From: Lachnospiraceae bacterium
GTDB taxonomy: Bacteria > Bacillota > Clostridia > Lachnospirales > Lachnospiraceae
Assembly: GCA_902363445.1 (NCBI GenBank)
Contig: CABJAB010000005.1
Location: 360,669 to 424,668, forward strand
DNA length: 64,000 nt
Reading direction: 5' to 3'
The position numbers and the translations under genes were made by a program. A model generated the notes under the pieces. It did no database searches, was not told the DNA's origin, and worked only from the letters and a program-made list of their open reading frames with translations. Below, piece by piece: positions 45,218 to 54,712 of the stretch (the first letter of the stretch is position 1; each line of letters starts with the position of its first letter).

Positions 45218-45900
45218 TACAAAACACGTTCTGGAATCATTTTTAGTTAACAACAATCAAGCTCCAGCTTAGCATCGGCAGAAGTTCCGGACCGTCACAA
45301 TTTCGGTTCGCTGGCGATGCAGGGGCCGCTTTATCCCCGCTCCGGAAGTACCGCTCACATGTCGGCAGGAAATCTGGATGATTTCCTGTCTCCTGCTCGC
45401 TCAGAAACGGAATCGGTATTTCCGTTTCTGCCTTTCTCCGCATGGGGAACACCGGCCTCTGCCCTGCGGCGCTCACCTTTAGGCCGGCCCGGAATCTTTC
45501 TGCCAGCGCCCTGCCTGCCGCACTGTATTGGGCAAATTTCACTTCTTAGATTCCAGAAAAGGATTGGATATCCACACGGCCCGCGCGCCTAAAGGCTGCG
45601 GCCGCAGTGGACTGCCCCAATGGCTTTTAAAACAAATGGGAGCTTATTTCGGTGCGGGAAGAAGTGCAAGAGGAACAATCCGATTCCATCGTAAGGTAAG
45701 CGCCGCAAGGACGTTAGCAGAATCTTCCCGGCCGCAGGGAGGTAAAAACCGAATTTCATGCAGGTTTTTATTGGAATCTGACATGGAAAAATATCGATTT
45801 ATCCATGTCAGTTGGAAAGGACCGACTGGAGGCCGCAAAGATTCTGGTTACGGCTGCCAGCGAGCCGCCTGGATGGAATCGGATTGTTCCTCTTTTCTAA
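45211..45900. repeat. Large modular structured repeat, copy C (full length)
   Basis: Collinear with copy A over its whole length, including the 80-base identical block 45756-45835. The closing stem is perfect over 23 bp (45668-45690 with 45872-45894). Hairpins 45402-45430 and 45778-45811 match those of copy A. Like copy A it lies between convergent genes (fabT and glgB). Reading frames across it have no ribosome binding sites. Confidence 0.8.
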
Positions 45901-45953
45901 TCTATTGATAAATCGGAAAATCGTATTTTAAAAGGCACTTTAAGGTATATTTT

Positions 45954-47834
45954 CTAGAATTTAAATATGGCTGTCCCATAAGACGGCAGTGGGTACGCGA
46001 AAGAATAATCTCTGTCGTCGCATGGTTTTTTTTGTGAAGTATAAATCGTCTGCTGTTCTTTTCCGAGCAGACCGTGTTCATTGTTAAGCAATAGAGTGAA
46101 TTTCCCCTTTTTCGGTACGCCGACCCGATATTCCGGCCGCGCCACCGGGGTGAAATTGCAGATGACCAATATGTTGTTCCGGCCGGAAGGGCTTTTCCGG
46201 ATAAAGCTGAAAATGCTCCGTTCCGCGTCATTGCAGTTGATCCATTCAAACCCGTTCCAGTCGTAGTCCTCTCCATAAAATGCAGAATATTTTTTATACA
46301 GATGGAGCAGGTCACGGAAATAATCCTTGAGCTCCTGGTGGAGCGGCTCGTTCAGCAAGAACCAGTCGAGCTCCCTGTCCTCGTTCCATTCTCTCAGCTG
46401 TCCGAATTCCTGACCCATGAAAAGAAGCTTCTTTCCCGGATGACCAATCATGAATGTATACCCGGCCTTCAGGCTGGCGAATTTATCCGGGAGCTCACCG
46501 GGCATTTTATTCAGCATGGAGCATTTTAGATGTACCACCTCGTCATGGGAGAGCACCAGGATGAAATTTTCACTGCACGCGTAGGTCATGCCGAAGGTCA
46601 TTTTGCTGTGGTGGTCTTTTCGGAAATAAGGGTCCAATTTCATATATTCCAGAAAATCATGCATCCATCCCATATTCCATTTAAATGTGAAGCCAAGACC
46701 ACCGTATTCCGGCGGCTCCGTCACCTGAGGCCATGCCGTGGATTCTTCCGCTATGATCATGCTGCCTGGATTCCGGCGTTTCATGATACTGTTCAAATGT
46801 TTAAAGAATTCAATGGCTTCCAGGTTTTCGTGTCCGCCGTGGATATTCGGGACCCACTGTCCGTTTTGCTTACCGTAATCCAGATAGAGCATTGAAGCGA
46901 CCGCGTCCACGCGCAGACCGTCCACATGAAAATTTTCTATCCAATAAAGAGTGTTTGCGATTAAAAAGTTAGATACTTCATGCCTGCTGTAATCGAAGAC
47001 TTTCGTGCCCCAGTCAGGATGTTCCCCTTTTCTGGGATCGGAATATTCATAGAGCGGAGCGCCGTCGAAGTTTGCCAGTCCATGGGCATCTTTCGGGAAA
47101 TGGGCCGGTACCCAGTCCAGAATGACGCCGATGCCTTTTTTGTGCAGATAGTCGATGAAGTATTTAAAGTCCTCCGGTGTCCCGTAGCGGGAAGTGGGGG
47201 CATAATAGCCAGTCACCTGATATCCCCAGGAACCGTCGAAGGGATATTCTAAAAGTCCCATGATCTCCACATGGGTGTACCCCATATCCTTTATGTATTC
47301 TGCCAGCTCCCGGGCCAGCTCTCTGTAAGAAAGAAAGCTTTCACCGCGCCTTTTCCAGGAGCCAAGATGAATCTCGTAAATGGAAAGTGGTCCAAGAGTG
47401 GGAAGGCTGTTTTTCCGTTTTTCCATCCAGCGGCTGTCGGACCATTTATAATCTGTACAGCCGCAGATCCGGGAAGCTGTACCGGGGCGGAGTTCTGCTT
47501 GAAAAGCGTAGGGATCGGCCTTGTAAAGAAGCTCTCCTGTTTGTGTGGTGATGACATATTTGTAAAGATCTCCCGGCTTGGCCGAGGCGGTAAAAAGCTC
47601 ATAGATCCCAGATGAGCCTATGGGAGTCATGATATGCTCGTCGGGAGCCCATTCGTTGAATTCCCCTGATACGGCCACGGAAACGGCATGCGGGGCCCAC
47701 ACCGCGAAATAGACGCCTTTTTTGCCGCGGCGGGTCGTCGGATGTGCTCCGAGTTTTTCGTAGATATTATAATGAGTACCTTCTCCGAACAAATAACAGT
47801 CGGTCTCTGTGATAAACCCTGTTGTGTTCCCCAT
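45954..47834 (-). CDS. glgB: 1,4-alpha-glucan branching enzyme (GH13)
   Basis: 626 residues. N-terminal CBM48-like domain (VYFAVWAPHAVSVAVSGEFN), then the GH13 barrel: DWVPAHFP, GLRVDAVASMLY with the nucleophile Asp, IAEESTAWP with the acid/base Glu, and LSHDEV; a C-terminal beta domain. Transfers alpha-1,4 chains to form alpha-1,6 branches in glycogen. The Met used lies five bases after the amylase stop; a TTG five codons earlier is possible. Operon with the amylase, but no other glg genes are near. Confidence 0.93.
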   Translation of the reverse strand: MGNTTGFITETDCYLFGEGTHYNIYEKLGAHPTTRRGKKGVYFAVWAPHAVSVAVSGEFNEWAPDEHIMTPIGSSGIYELFTASAKPGDLYKYVITTQTGELLYKADPYAFQAELRPGTASRICGCTDYKWSDSRWMEKRKNSLPTLGPLSIYEIHLGSWKRRGESFLSYRELARELAEYIKDMGYTHVEIMGLLEYPFDGSWGYQVTGYYAPTSRYGTPEDFKYFIDYLHKKGIGVILDWVPAHFPKDAHGLANFDGAPLYEYSDPRKGEHPDWGTKVFDYSRHEVSNFLIANTLYWIENFHVDGLRVDAVASMLYLDYGKQNGQWVPNIHGGHENLEAIEFFKHLNSIMKRRNPGSMIIAEESTAWPQVTEPPEYGGLGFTFKWNMGWMHDFLEYMKLDPYFRKDHHSKMTFGMTYACSENFILVLSHDEVVHLKCSMLNKMPGELPDKFASLKAGYTFMIGHPGKKLLFMGQEFGQLREWNEDRELDWFLLNEPLHQELKDYFRDLLHLYKKYSAFYGEDYDWNGFEWINCNDAERSIFSFIRKSPSGRNNILVICNFTPVARPEYRVGVPKKGKFTLLLNNEHGLLGKEQQTIYTSQKKPCDDRDYSFAYPLPSYGTAIFKF

Positions 47835-47838
47835 AAAT

Positions 47839-49188
47839 TTACCCCACAATTTCTAATATTTTGCTTTCACAACCAGACAGATGAAGACTGAGGTGATTGT
47901 TTTCAATCAACATATTCTCACCTGTCTGCAGATCGATGGCCCGGCTTCCGCCCATGGGAAGGGAGAAAGACAGATCGGCGGCGCCGTCATCGATATTGAC
48001 GGCGATGATAATATGCTCATTCTCGGCTGAACGGCAGAAAGCGTACTGCCGGTTCGTCAGAAACAGTTCTTTGTATGCTCCGGTACACAAGGCAGGATGG
48101 GCTTTGTGTATGCGGGCCAGCTTTGCGACGTAGTCTGTCAGCCCGGTATGGTATTCCGGGAACTGGTCGGGCGATATGGCAGGACGGAGCATGTCGTCGC
48201 AATATGGAGTACGCGCTCCCTCGATTCCCCATTCCGAGCCGTAATAAATGGAGGGGATCCCAGGCAGAGTAAATAACATGGTGTAAACAGTTGTGATGTG
48301 ATTCTTGTTTTTGAGCTTGCTCATGATCCGGTCTTCATCGTGATTGTCCACGAAGGTATACAGATTGATATTCCGGTAGATACCGCCGTTCTGTTCGGAC
48401 TGGCGCCGGATGGTATGAGCGATTTCGAAACAGTTATAATCATTATGACCGGAATAAAGCCCCTTGTGGAGTTCATAATTGGTCACAGAATGAAGCATGG
48501 ATTCATTGGCCCAGCGGCTGTAGTCGCCGTGGATAACTTCTCCCATAAGCCAGAATTCCGGCTTCAGCCGGCCACAGTGGGACCGAAGCGCATTCATAAA
48601 ATCAAAATCCAGGACATTGGCACAGTCCAGACGGATACCGTCAATATCAAATTCCTGTACCCAGAATGAAACTGCACTGAGGAGGTAATCCCGCACCGCG
48701 GGATTTCTCAGGTTGAGGGCGGCCAGTTCATAATGCCCCTGCCACGCTTCATAAGTGAAGGAGTCTCCCAGAGGGCTGTCCTGCCAGAAGTTCACATTTT
48801 TATACCAGTCTCTGTAAAGAGAGCCGTCTCGCTTTTCTTGGATATCCCGGAAGGCAAAAAACTCCCGGCCTGTATGGTTAAAGACGCCGTCCACTACCAC
48901 ACGGATGCCAGACTCATGGCACAGGCTCACAAATTTCCGGAAGTCCTCGTTGGCGCCCAGACGCCTGTCCACCAGGCGGAAGTCCCGGGTATCATAGCCA
49001 TGGGTAGTGGATTCAAATAAAGGGCCGATGTAGATGGCCGAAGCACCCAATTCTTTGATATGGGGAATCCACGCATCCAGCTGTTTAAAACGCCCCTCAG
49101 TCTGTTCTTCTCTATTTTCTTTTGGCGCGCCGGTCATCCCCAGCGGATACATGTGGTAAAAGACACTGCTGTCATACCAGGCTGACAT
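47839..49188 (-). CDS. Cytoplasmic alpha-amylase-family glycosidase (GH13)
   Basis: 449 residues, no signal peptide. GH13 motifs: VVVDGVFNHTG, GIRLDCANVLD (nucleophile Asp), LMGEVIHG (acid/base Glu) and FVDNHDEDR. Probably hydrolyses maltodextrin or glycogen-derived oligosaccharides inside the cell. Start after GGGAGG. Upstream gene of the pair with glgB. Confidence 0.9.
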   Translation of the reverse strand: MSAWYDSSVFYHMYPLGMTGAPKENREEQTEGRFKQLDAWIPHIKELGASAIYIGPLFESTTHGYDTRDFRLVDRRLGANEDFRKFVSLCHESGIRVVVDGVFNHTGREFFAFRDIQEKRDGSLYRDWYKNVNFWQDSPLGDSFTYEAWQGHYELAALNLRNPAVRDYLLSAVSFWVQEFDIDGIRLDCANVLDFDFMNALRSHCGRLKPEFWLMGEVIHGDYSRWANESMLHSVTNYELHKGLYSGHNDYNCFEIAHTIRRQSEQNGGIYRNINLYTFVDNHDEDRIMSKLKNKNHITTVYTMLFTLPGIPSIYYGSEWGIEGARTPYCDDMLRPAISPDQFPEYHTGLTDYVAKLARIHKAHPALCTGAYKELFLTNRQYAFCRSAENEHIIIAVNIDDGAADLSFSLPMGGSRAIDLQTGENMLIENNHLSLHLSGCESKILEIVG

Positions 49189-49226
49189 ACGTTACCTCCC
49201 GTTCTTTATGACATGATTTCATTTTA

Positions 49227-49481
49227 TCAATTGCAGGAAGTAAGGTCAAGATACTTTGCCTGTTTTAGCAGAAACTGATAGCGGATCTGGGCGGCTTTCA
49301 GGGTATAGCTGTAATAATCGATTAATACGGGGTCCGTCACATGATTGAAATTATCCAGGGCATAGTCCAGGGAATCCTTGGTCCGGCGGATATCTTCCCG
49401 AAGCTCATCGGGGGATATGGAAAAAGCCGGGTTCTCCGGGGCGCCTCCTGACCGGTTTTGGCGTGCTGATTGTTTTTTCAT
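49227..49481 (-). CDS. DUF2508 (YaaL-like) protein
   Basis: 84 residues; the helical segment DIRRTKDSLDYALDNFNHVT and YYSYTLKAAQIRYQFLLKQA are typical of DUF2508. Start at the Met after GAGAGGAGAG; longer in-frame starts include a poor leader. Function unknown; usually small and cytoplasmic. Confidence 0.78.
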   Translation of the reverse strand: MKKQSARQNRSGGAPENPAFSISPDELREDIRRTKDSLDYALDNFNHVTDPVLIDYYSYTLKAAQIRYQFLLKQAKYLDLTSCN

Positions 49482-49643
49482 GGCACTCTCTCCTCTCATC
49501 CCCAAGTATGCCAAATTCTGGAGAAAATTATACTTGACAAATCTTTTTTTATCATGCATAATCTAAATCACCAATTCAAACCAGCCCGTTTTCAGGGCGA
49601 TTATCCCAAGTAGATTAATTGAATAAAGGAATGGAGGATGCCG

Positions 49644-50219
49644 GTGAAGTGGCTGCTTTTGGTAGTCTGCGGCCTGGCGGCGCTGTCGGATATTATGGAG
49701 CGCCGTATACCAAATTTCTGGCTGATGGCCTGGTTCCTGACCGGGATGCTTCTTTCTGGGACAGCATGGCTTGATTTTTGTTCCCCGGAGGCATTTCTTT
49801 GCCGAATACCTTCTTTAGGCAGGATAACTGCCCGGGCAGGCTCAGAAGCCGGAATCCTGTGTTATTTGTTCCGTGCGGCTGCAGTGTTTTTGACACTTCA
49901 TCCCTTGTGGACACTTCGTGTGATAGGGGCGGGAGACATTAAACTATGCTGTATCATGGGAGCCTGGATGGGAATATCAGCATTTGCCGGATGTTTCTTT
50001 TGCAGCCTGATCTCAGGAGGAGCCATGGCGTTTTTGCATATGGTCCGATATCGCATCATATTTCAAAGATTTTCTTATTTTCTGGCCTGGTTCAGGCAAT
50101 GTATCTCCAAAAAACAATGGATCGTTTATCTTAAACCGGAGGAAGCGGATAAAAGAAATACCATACCGTTTTCAGCCGCTCTTACGCTGGGCTATATTTT
50201 GTGGATGATGATTGCCTGA
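49644..50219 (+). CDS. tadV: Prepilin peptidase (TadV/CpaA-type, A24)
   Basis: 191 residues, about six TM spans. Active-site Asp residues in LSDIMERRIPN and GAGDIKL. Processes Flp-type prepilins. Start assigned to GTG, six bases after GGAGG; the ATG at 49638 touches that site. First gene of the Tad pilus locus. Confidence 0.82.
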   Translation: MKWLLLVVCGLAALSDIMERRIPNFWLMAWFLTGMLLSGTAWLDFCSPEAFLCRIPSLGRITARAGSEAGILCYLFRAAAVFLTLHPLWTLRVIGAGDIKLCCIMGAWMGISAFAGCFFCSLISGGAMAFLHMVRYRIIFQRFSYFLAWFRQCISKKQWIVYLKPEEADKRNTIPFSAALTLGYILWMMIA

Positions 50220-50295
50220 CGATTTAGATAAGGAGGAGCCGGCAGCAGAAAGAATTCGGAAATCAAAACGCTGCAAAGAAGACTGGAGGAATAAT

Positions 50296-51330
50296 ATGGG
50301 CGGGCGCCGCAGGCGATTTGGAATATACGACAGAGAAGCGGAGTACGCAAGAAGACTCGGCAGCTACTTACGCAGACGCTGCGGGGATATGCTGGAGATT
50401 AAAATTTTTACCAGATTAGAGACACTTGATAGCTGTCTCGCAGGCGAAGGGCTTGATATGGCTCTGGTGGGGCAGGAAGCGGCAGAGCTGTGCCGGAACT
50501 GCCGGGGCCTGTGGTTTGCCGTACTGACGGAGAAAGGAGGCGGAAATGGTTTTTCGGACGATGGAACAGACATCCCGCAGATAGACAAATACCAATCGGC
50601 AGAACAGATCTGGAAACGGATCCTGGAATTGGAAGGAGGAGTGTTCATGGAAGGGGAAGGTGACCGGGGCGACGGAAATACGGTTTCCTTCTTGGGTATC
50701 TGTTCGCCGGCACATGGCTGTGGAAAGACTTCTTTGGGACTGATCATGAGCCGGATTCTGGCGGAGCAGAAAAAGGTGCTGTTCCTTACGCTGGATGAAT
50801 TTTCAAGCTTGTCTTTTCTGGTTGGAGAGGAAATGCAGGAAGAAGCAGAGCTGTCAGAGCTTTTTTATTATTACAGCCAAAAAGAATTGACAGGCGCCAG
50901 GATCCAGGCCGCTGCCGGCCGGTGGGGACAGGCGGAATATATTTATCCGGTCAAGATTCCGGAGGATCTGTACCAGGATAACATGCCATATGAACCTGGG
51001 TTTTTTCTGGAGCTGGCGAAACGGGGAGGATATGAGCTGGCAGTATTGGATTTGGGAGAACACGCTTATGGAAAGGAACATTTGATGAGGCTATGCGGCC
51101 GGCTGTTTGTTCCGGGACGGGAAACGCCGGCGGATGAAATGAGGATCAGCATGTTTCTGGAATGGCTCCAGGAGAGAGGAATGGGAGAGCATGCGGTCCG
51201 GTGCCGGATACCGGCTGGGTCTGAAGATATCAGGAGATACAGTCTTATAAAAGCTTTTCATGGCCAGATGGGAAGCTATGCCAGGGAACTGCTTTGCAGA
51301 TATGGATACAGCCAGGGGGTGGAGGGATGA
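50296..51330 (+). CDS. TadZ/CpaE-like pilus localisation ATPase
   Basis: 344 residues. An N-terminal receiver-like region (about 1-110) and a ParA/MinD-like domain whose P-loop reads CSPAHGCGKTSLG, a divergent Walker A. TadZ proteins place the Tad secretion apparatus at the pole. Start at the Met after GGAGG rather than upstream in-frame Mets. Overlaps tadA by four bases. Confidence 0.75.
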   Translation: MGGRRRRFGIYDREAEYARRLGSYLRRRCGDMLEIKIFTRLETLDSCLAGEGLDMALVGQEAAELCRNCRGLWFAVLTEKGGGNGFSDDGTDIPQIDKYQSAEQIWKRILELEGGVFMEGEGDRGDGNTVSFLGICSPAHGCGKTSLGLIMSRILAEQKKVLFLTLDEFSSLSFLVGEEMQEEAELSELFYYYSQKELTGARIQAAAGRWGQAEYIYPVKIPEDLYQDNMPYEPGFFLELAKRGGYELAVLDLGEHAYGKEHLMRLCGRLFVPGRETPADEMRISMFLEWLQERGMGEHAVRCRIPAGSEDIRRYSLIKAFHGQMGSYARELLCRYGYSQGVEG

Positions 51331-52232
51331 AGGGTGAATTACAGGCAGAACAGACAGCAGAACGGAGACGAAAAACAGAGCTAAAGGAAGAGAGTCGGGA
51401 AGCCCTTCCGGGAGAGAGTATGGAACAGCAGCTGCGTAAACTTCTGCTGGATCGCCTGGAGAAAGAGGGGCAGGTGGAGGACAGCCGTCTTTTGGAGTTC
51501 ATTGACGAGGAAATCGTCGTGGCGAGCAGAAGAAATAAAATTCCGCTGGACCGGAGGATTCCGCTGCGTGCGAGCTTGTTTAACAGTCTGAGGCGTCTGG
51601 ATGTGCTTCAGGAGTTTCTGGAGGACGAGACCGTTACGGAGATCATGGTGAACGGAGCGGACAGCATTTTTCTGGAGCGGAAGGGAGTGCTGCTGGAAAG
51701 TGATAAGAAATTTTCTTCCCGGGAAAAGCTGGAAGACGTCATACAGCAGATTGTATCCCGGGTCAACCGGACCGTCAATGAAGCCAATCCCATAGTGGAT
51801 GCCCGACTGGAGGACGGATCCCGGGTCAATGTCGTACTGCGGTCCGCCGCGCTCAACGGTCCGGCTGTGACGATTCGGAAATTTGGAAAGAAATGCTTCT
51901 CTTTGGATCATTTGGTGTCGGCCGGGACGATAACACAGGAGGCGGCAGACTTTTTAAAAGACAGTGTACGGGACAGAAAAAACATATTTGTCTCAGGAGG
52001 CACGGGAAGTGGGAAAACTACGTTTTTAAACGCCCTGTCCGCCTGGATTCCCAGCGGCGAACGAATAATCACCATAGAGGATTCAGCGGAACTGCAGATT
52101 CAAAACGTGAAAAATCTGGTCCGGCTGGAGGCCAGAAGAGCCAGCGGAGAAGGAGAGAAAGAAATCACCATTCGGGATCTGATAAAGACAGCCTTGAGAA
52201 TGCGTCCAGATGGACGCAATATAAAAATATGA
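51327..52232 (+). pseudogene. tadA: tadA/cpaF secretion ATPase, interrupted by prophage
   Basis: The first ~295 residues of the Tad-type traffic ATPase: ETVTEIMVNGADSIFLER, Walker A GGTGSGKTT, Asp-box TIEDSAELQ, then IRDLIKTALRMRPD. Family homology stops after the Asp at 52209-52211, just before the expected RIIVGEVRG Walker B region, and the frame runs six codons into prophage DNA to a stop. The rest of the gene should lie at the far prophage end. As it stands the ATPase lacks Walker B and the pilus is presumably not made unless the element excises. Confidence 0.9.
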
Positions 52233-52233
52233 G

Positions 52234-53808
52234 CTAAAGGGTAACAAAAAGCTCGTTGCCATCCCAAACACAATCTTTTATAACAGAACGGGCTATACGG
52301 TTGCGTTCGGAGGGTGTAAAGCCATCAAAATTATGAAGCAAGTTGAGGATTATCTCTTGTTTTTTATTGGTATCCAGTTCTTCCTGTTTGGAGAAGCGTT
52401 CAGCAGCTTGGGCGGTTGCAATCTGGTGGCTGATATCCGCAAGAGAAGAATCAAGGCGTTCCATTTCTGCCACAATGTATTTGACGGCTGGAGAATCTGG
52501 AACGGTTGCCAAATTCTCTGCAAGTTGCTTTATTTTTGTTTCTATATTTAGATATTGACGGTTAAGTGATTTTATATCGATATGTTTCACGCCATTAGCT
52601 TGTCGATTCAAATATTTGTTAATAAGACTGGGATCGTGTTCTATATCACGAAAAATATCTATAACTTTTTCGTCGAGAAGGTCAATTTTAATTTGGGAGC
52701 GATCGCAATACTCTATTCCCTGGCGAACACGTCTAGGGCAATAATACCAGGAGGAAATCCCCTTATTCTTTTTCTTACGGCTGACAGACATCAAACGTCC
52801 ACAAGAACATCTTAAGACTCCTTTCAGCAATGGAACATCGTATTTCATTGATTTATCAAATACATTATGGGTAAATTGTTCTTGTACACGTAACCATTTT
52901 TCAGCTTTAATGTACGGCTTGTGACGGCCGATGCAGACTAACCACTTCTCAGGTGGGTTAAGCTGATGTTTCTTATTTTTTTCTGTTGTTCGGCCATAGA
53001 TCATGACTCCATATTTACCGTCCCACTTTTCACGGGGGGAATTTATATCCATCATACAGCCCTTATTTTTATAAAAGTCGTATATCTCAGGCGTGGCCTC
53101 TACGCAGTACGGCATTGTAAGGATTTGGCGGAGCTGACTTACAGAAAAGAACTTTCCATTTTTGGTGTAGATCTCATTGCGCTTAAACTGGGTCTCCAGC
53201 TTTTGCAAGGATTGCTTTTGACTTAAAAAAACATCATAAATCCATTCAATATATGAGGCTTCTTCGGGAATCGGCTCAATGATTACATGCTTTTTCCCGG
53301 TTTCAGAAATACACTGGACCCTTTTATAACTGATGGGAGGATTTCCACCGACCCACCACCCGTTTTTGGCAAGCCCAGTCATATTATCAGCGATACGATT
53401 TGAAGTTGTATCGAGTTCCATTTGGGCAAATACCACTATAATAAACATCATTGCCCGGCCTATGGGAGTGGAAGTATCAATATTTTCTTTGACAGATACA
53501 AACTGTACGTTATGTTCCGCCATGACATCATAAATATTTGAGAAATCCCGAATGTTTCTGGATAGCCGATCAATCTGATATACAATCAAGACATCAATAA
53601 TTCCGGATTTTATGTCTGAAATAAGCCGTTTTAAATCTGGACGATTGGTATTAGATCCGGTGTATGCTTCATCTTCATAGATCAGAAAAGAATCCACCTG
53701 ACCAGGGAAGTGAAGATCGGCATACTCACGGGACATCCGCGCTTGATTTTTGGTACTGTCGCTTTTGTCAGAGTAGACAGATTTTCTCGTATAATTTGCA
53801 AAAACCAT
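52234..53808 (-). CDS. int: Large serine recombinase (integrase)
   Basis: 524 residues. N-terminal resolvase domain with catalytic Ser in YTRKSVYS and DRLSRN; recombinase domain; zinc ribbon CSCGRLM...YYCPRRVRQGIEYC; coiled coil at about 400-470. Catalyses attP x attB integration. It ends two bases after the truncated tadA frame, placing it at attL. Start after AAAAGGAGG. Confidence 0.95.
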   Translation of the reverse strand: MVFANYTRKSVYSDKSDSTKNQARMSREYADLHFPGQVDSFLIYEDEAYTGSNTNRPDLKRLISDIKSGIIDVLIVYQIDRLSRNIRDFSNIYDVMAEHNVQFVSVKENIDTSTPIGRAMMFIIVVFAQMELDTTSNRIADNMTGLAKNGWWVGGNPPISYKRVQCISETGKKHVIIEPIPEEASYIEWIYDVFLSQKQSLQKLETQFKRNEIYTKNGKFFSVSQLRQILTMPYCVEATPEIYDFYKNKGCMMDINSPREKWDGKYGVMIYGRTTEKNKKHQLNPPEKWLVCIGRHKPYIKAEKWLRVQEQFTHNVFDKSMKYDVPLLKGVLRCSCGRLMSVSRKKKNKGISSWYYCPRRVRQGIEYCDRSQIKIDLLDEKVIDIFRDIEHDPSLINKYLNRQANGVKHIDIKSLNRQYLNIETKIKQLAENLATVPDSPAVKYIVAEMERLDSSLADISHQIATAQAAERFSKQEELDTNKKQEIILNLLHNFDGFTPSERNRIARSVIKDCVWDGNELFVTL

Positions 53809-53840
53809 AAAAATACCTCCTTTTGGGTATAAAAAATAGC

Positions 53841-53914
53841 CTATACAGGCCAGGAGGTATGTGATACAATATCATTGTTGATGTGGTACTGTATCGGCCT
53901 TCTGGGCTGTATAG
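53841..53914. promoter_or_regulatory. Long imperfect inverted repeat upstream of integrase
   Basis: CTATACAG (53841) pairs with CTGTATAG (53907-53914), followed inward by CCAGGAGG against CCTTCTGG (one mismatch) and GATAC/GTATC. It forms a cruciform-like block in the integrase upstream region; could be an operator or RNA structure. Confidence 0.5.
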
Positions 53915-53921
53915 TATCGGA

Positions 53922-53957
53922 CCGGTCTCTGTTGGCGCAGGGGCCGGTTTTATTTAT
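53922..53957 (+). terminator. Terminator-like hairpin, convergent with K+ channel gene
   Basis: ACCGGTC / GGCCGGT stem with an inner TCTG/CAGG, followed by TTTTATTTATTTTT on the + strand. No obvious + strand gene precedes it, unless the inverted-repeat region is transcribed as a small RNA. Confidence 0.45.
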
Positions 53958-54667
53958 TTTTCTGTATGTTCCTCAAGCTCTTCCTGATATCCTGAAATTA
54001 TTATGCCGGATGGAAGAGCAACTACGGCTATACCTAAAAATGATGATATCATACTTATAATGCGACCGATGTCGGATACAGGATATAAATCGCCGTATCC
54101 TACAGTGGTCAATGAAACGGTTGCCCAATAAACTGCTTTAAATAAGGATCCGAAAGTCTCAGGCTCCACCTGAAAAACAATCAAGGCGGAGACAAAAATA
54201 TAGGCTAAGGATAGTAGGCCGACGGTTACAAGGGCTTGTTTTTTTCTCTTAATAACATTGGTTATTATCCTGATATTTTCTGAGTACCGAAAAAATTTAA
54301 ATACTCTGAAAGTTCTTACGAGTCTGAACATTTTAAGAACACGAAAAGCATGATTTAAATTTGTAAGGGAAGGCAAGATGGATAATAAATCCACAAGTGC
54401 CATCGGCCTGAATGGATAGGAAAGAAAACTTATGAAATTTCGCTTCGGCTTATCACAATCAACGGTAATAAACCTTAGAAAGTAATCAACAATGAAAATA
54501 TATGCAGAGATTTTATCAATAAGTAACAAGGATCGCGTCTGATTTATAAAACATAAAGGTAAGATACTTATAATAATCATTATCATCATAAATATGTCAT
54601 AAATCTTACTTACCGTATCGCCCTCATCGGCTTTTTCAATAATTTGGTAAATCCTCTTCAGCATCAT
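53954..54667 (-). CDS. Voltage-gated-type potassium channel on prophage
   Basis: 237 residues, six TM spans. Selectivity filter TTVGYGD between S5 and S6; S4 has regularly spaced charges in RVLKMFRLVRTFRVFKFFR (Arg/Lys every third residue). Length matches compact bacterial Kv channels; no C-terminal RCK domain. Sits between integrase and the ImmA/repressor genes in the lysogeny block, so likely expressed in the lysogen. A role in altering host membrane potential or excluding other phages is speculation. Confidence 0.9.
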   Translation of the reverse strand: MMLKRIYQIIEKADEGDTVSKIYDIFMMIMIIISILPLCFINQTRSLLLIDKISAYIFIVDYFLRFITVDCDKPKRNFISFLSYPFRPMALVDLLSILPSLTNLNHAFRVLKMFRLVRTFRVFKFFRYSENIRIITNVIKRKKQALVTVGLLSLAYIFVSALIVFQVEPETFGSLFKAVYWATVSLTTVGYGDLYPVSDIGRIISMISSFLGIAVVALPSGIIISGYQEELEEHTEK

Positions 54668-54712
54668 AAGAACCTCTATTTTATCATAATGTTTCTACGC
54701 CGTATCCATTCA

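Noticed and set aside
49378..49566. 62-codon plus-strand frame opposite the DUF2508 gene
   Set aside because: Antisense shadow of the DUF2508 gene with no ribosome binding site.
52212..52260. tRNA attachment site at the prophage edge
   Set aside because: No tRNA-like cloverleaf is present. The junction lies within tadA, and a serine rather than a tyrosine recombinase is adjacent.
53875..54060. 61-codon plus-strand frame between integrase and K+ channel
   Set aside because: It runs through the terminator hairpin and antisense to the channel end, with no Shine-Dalgarno at the start; composition follows the antisense of a membrane protein.
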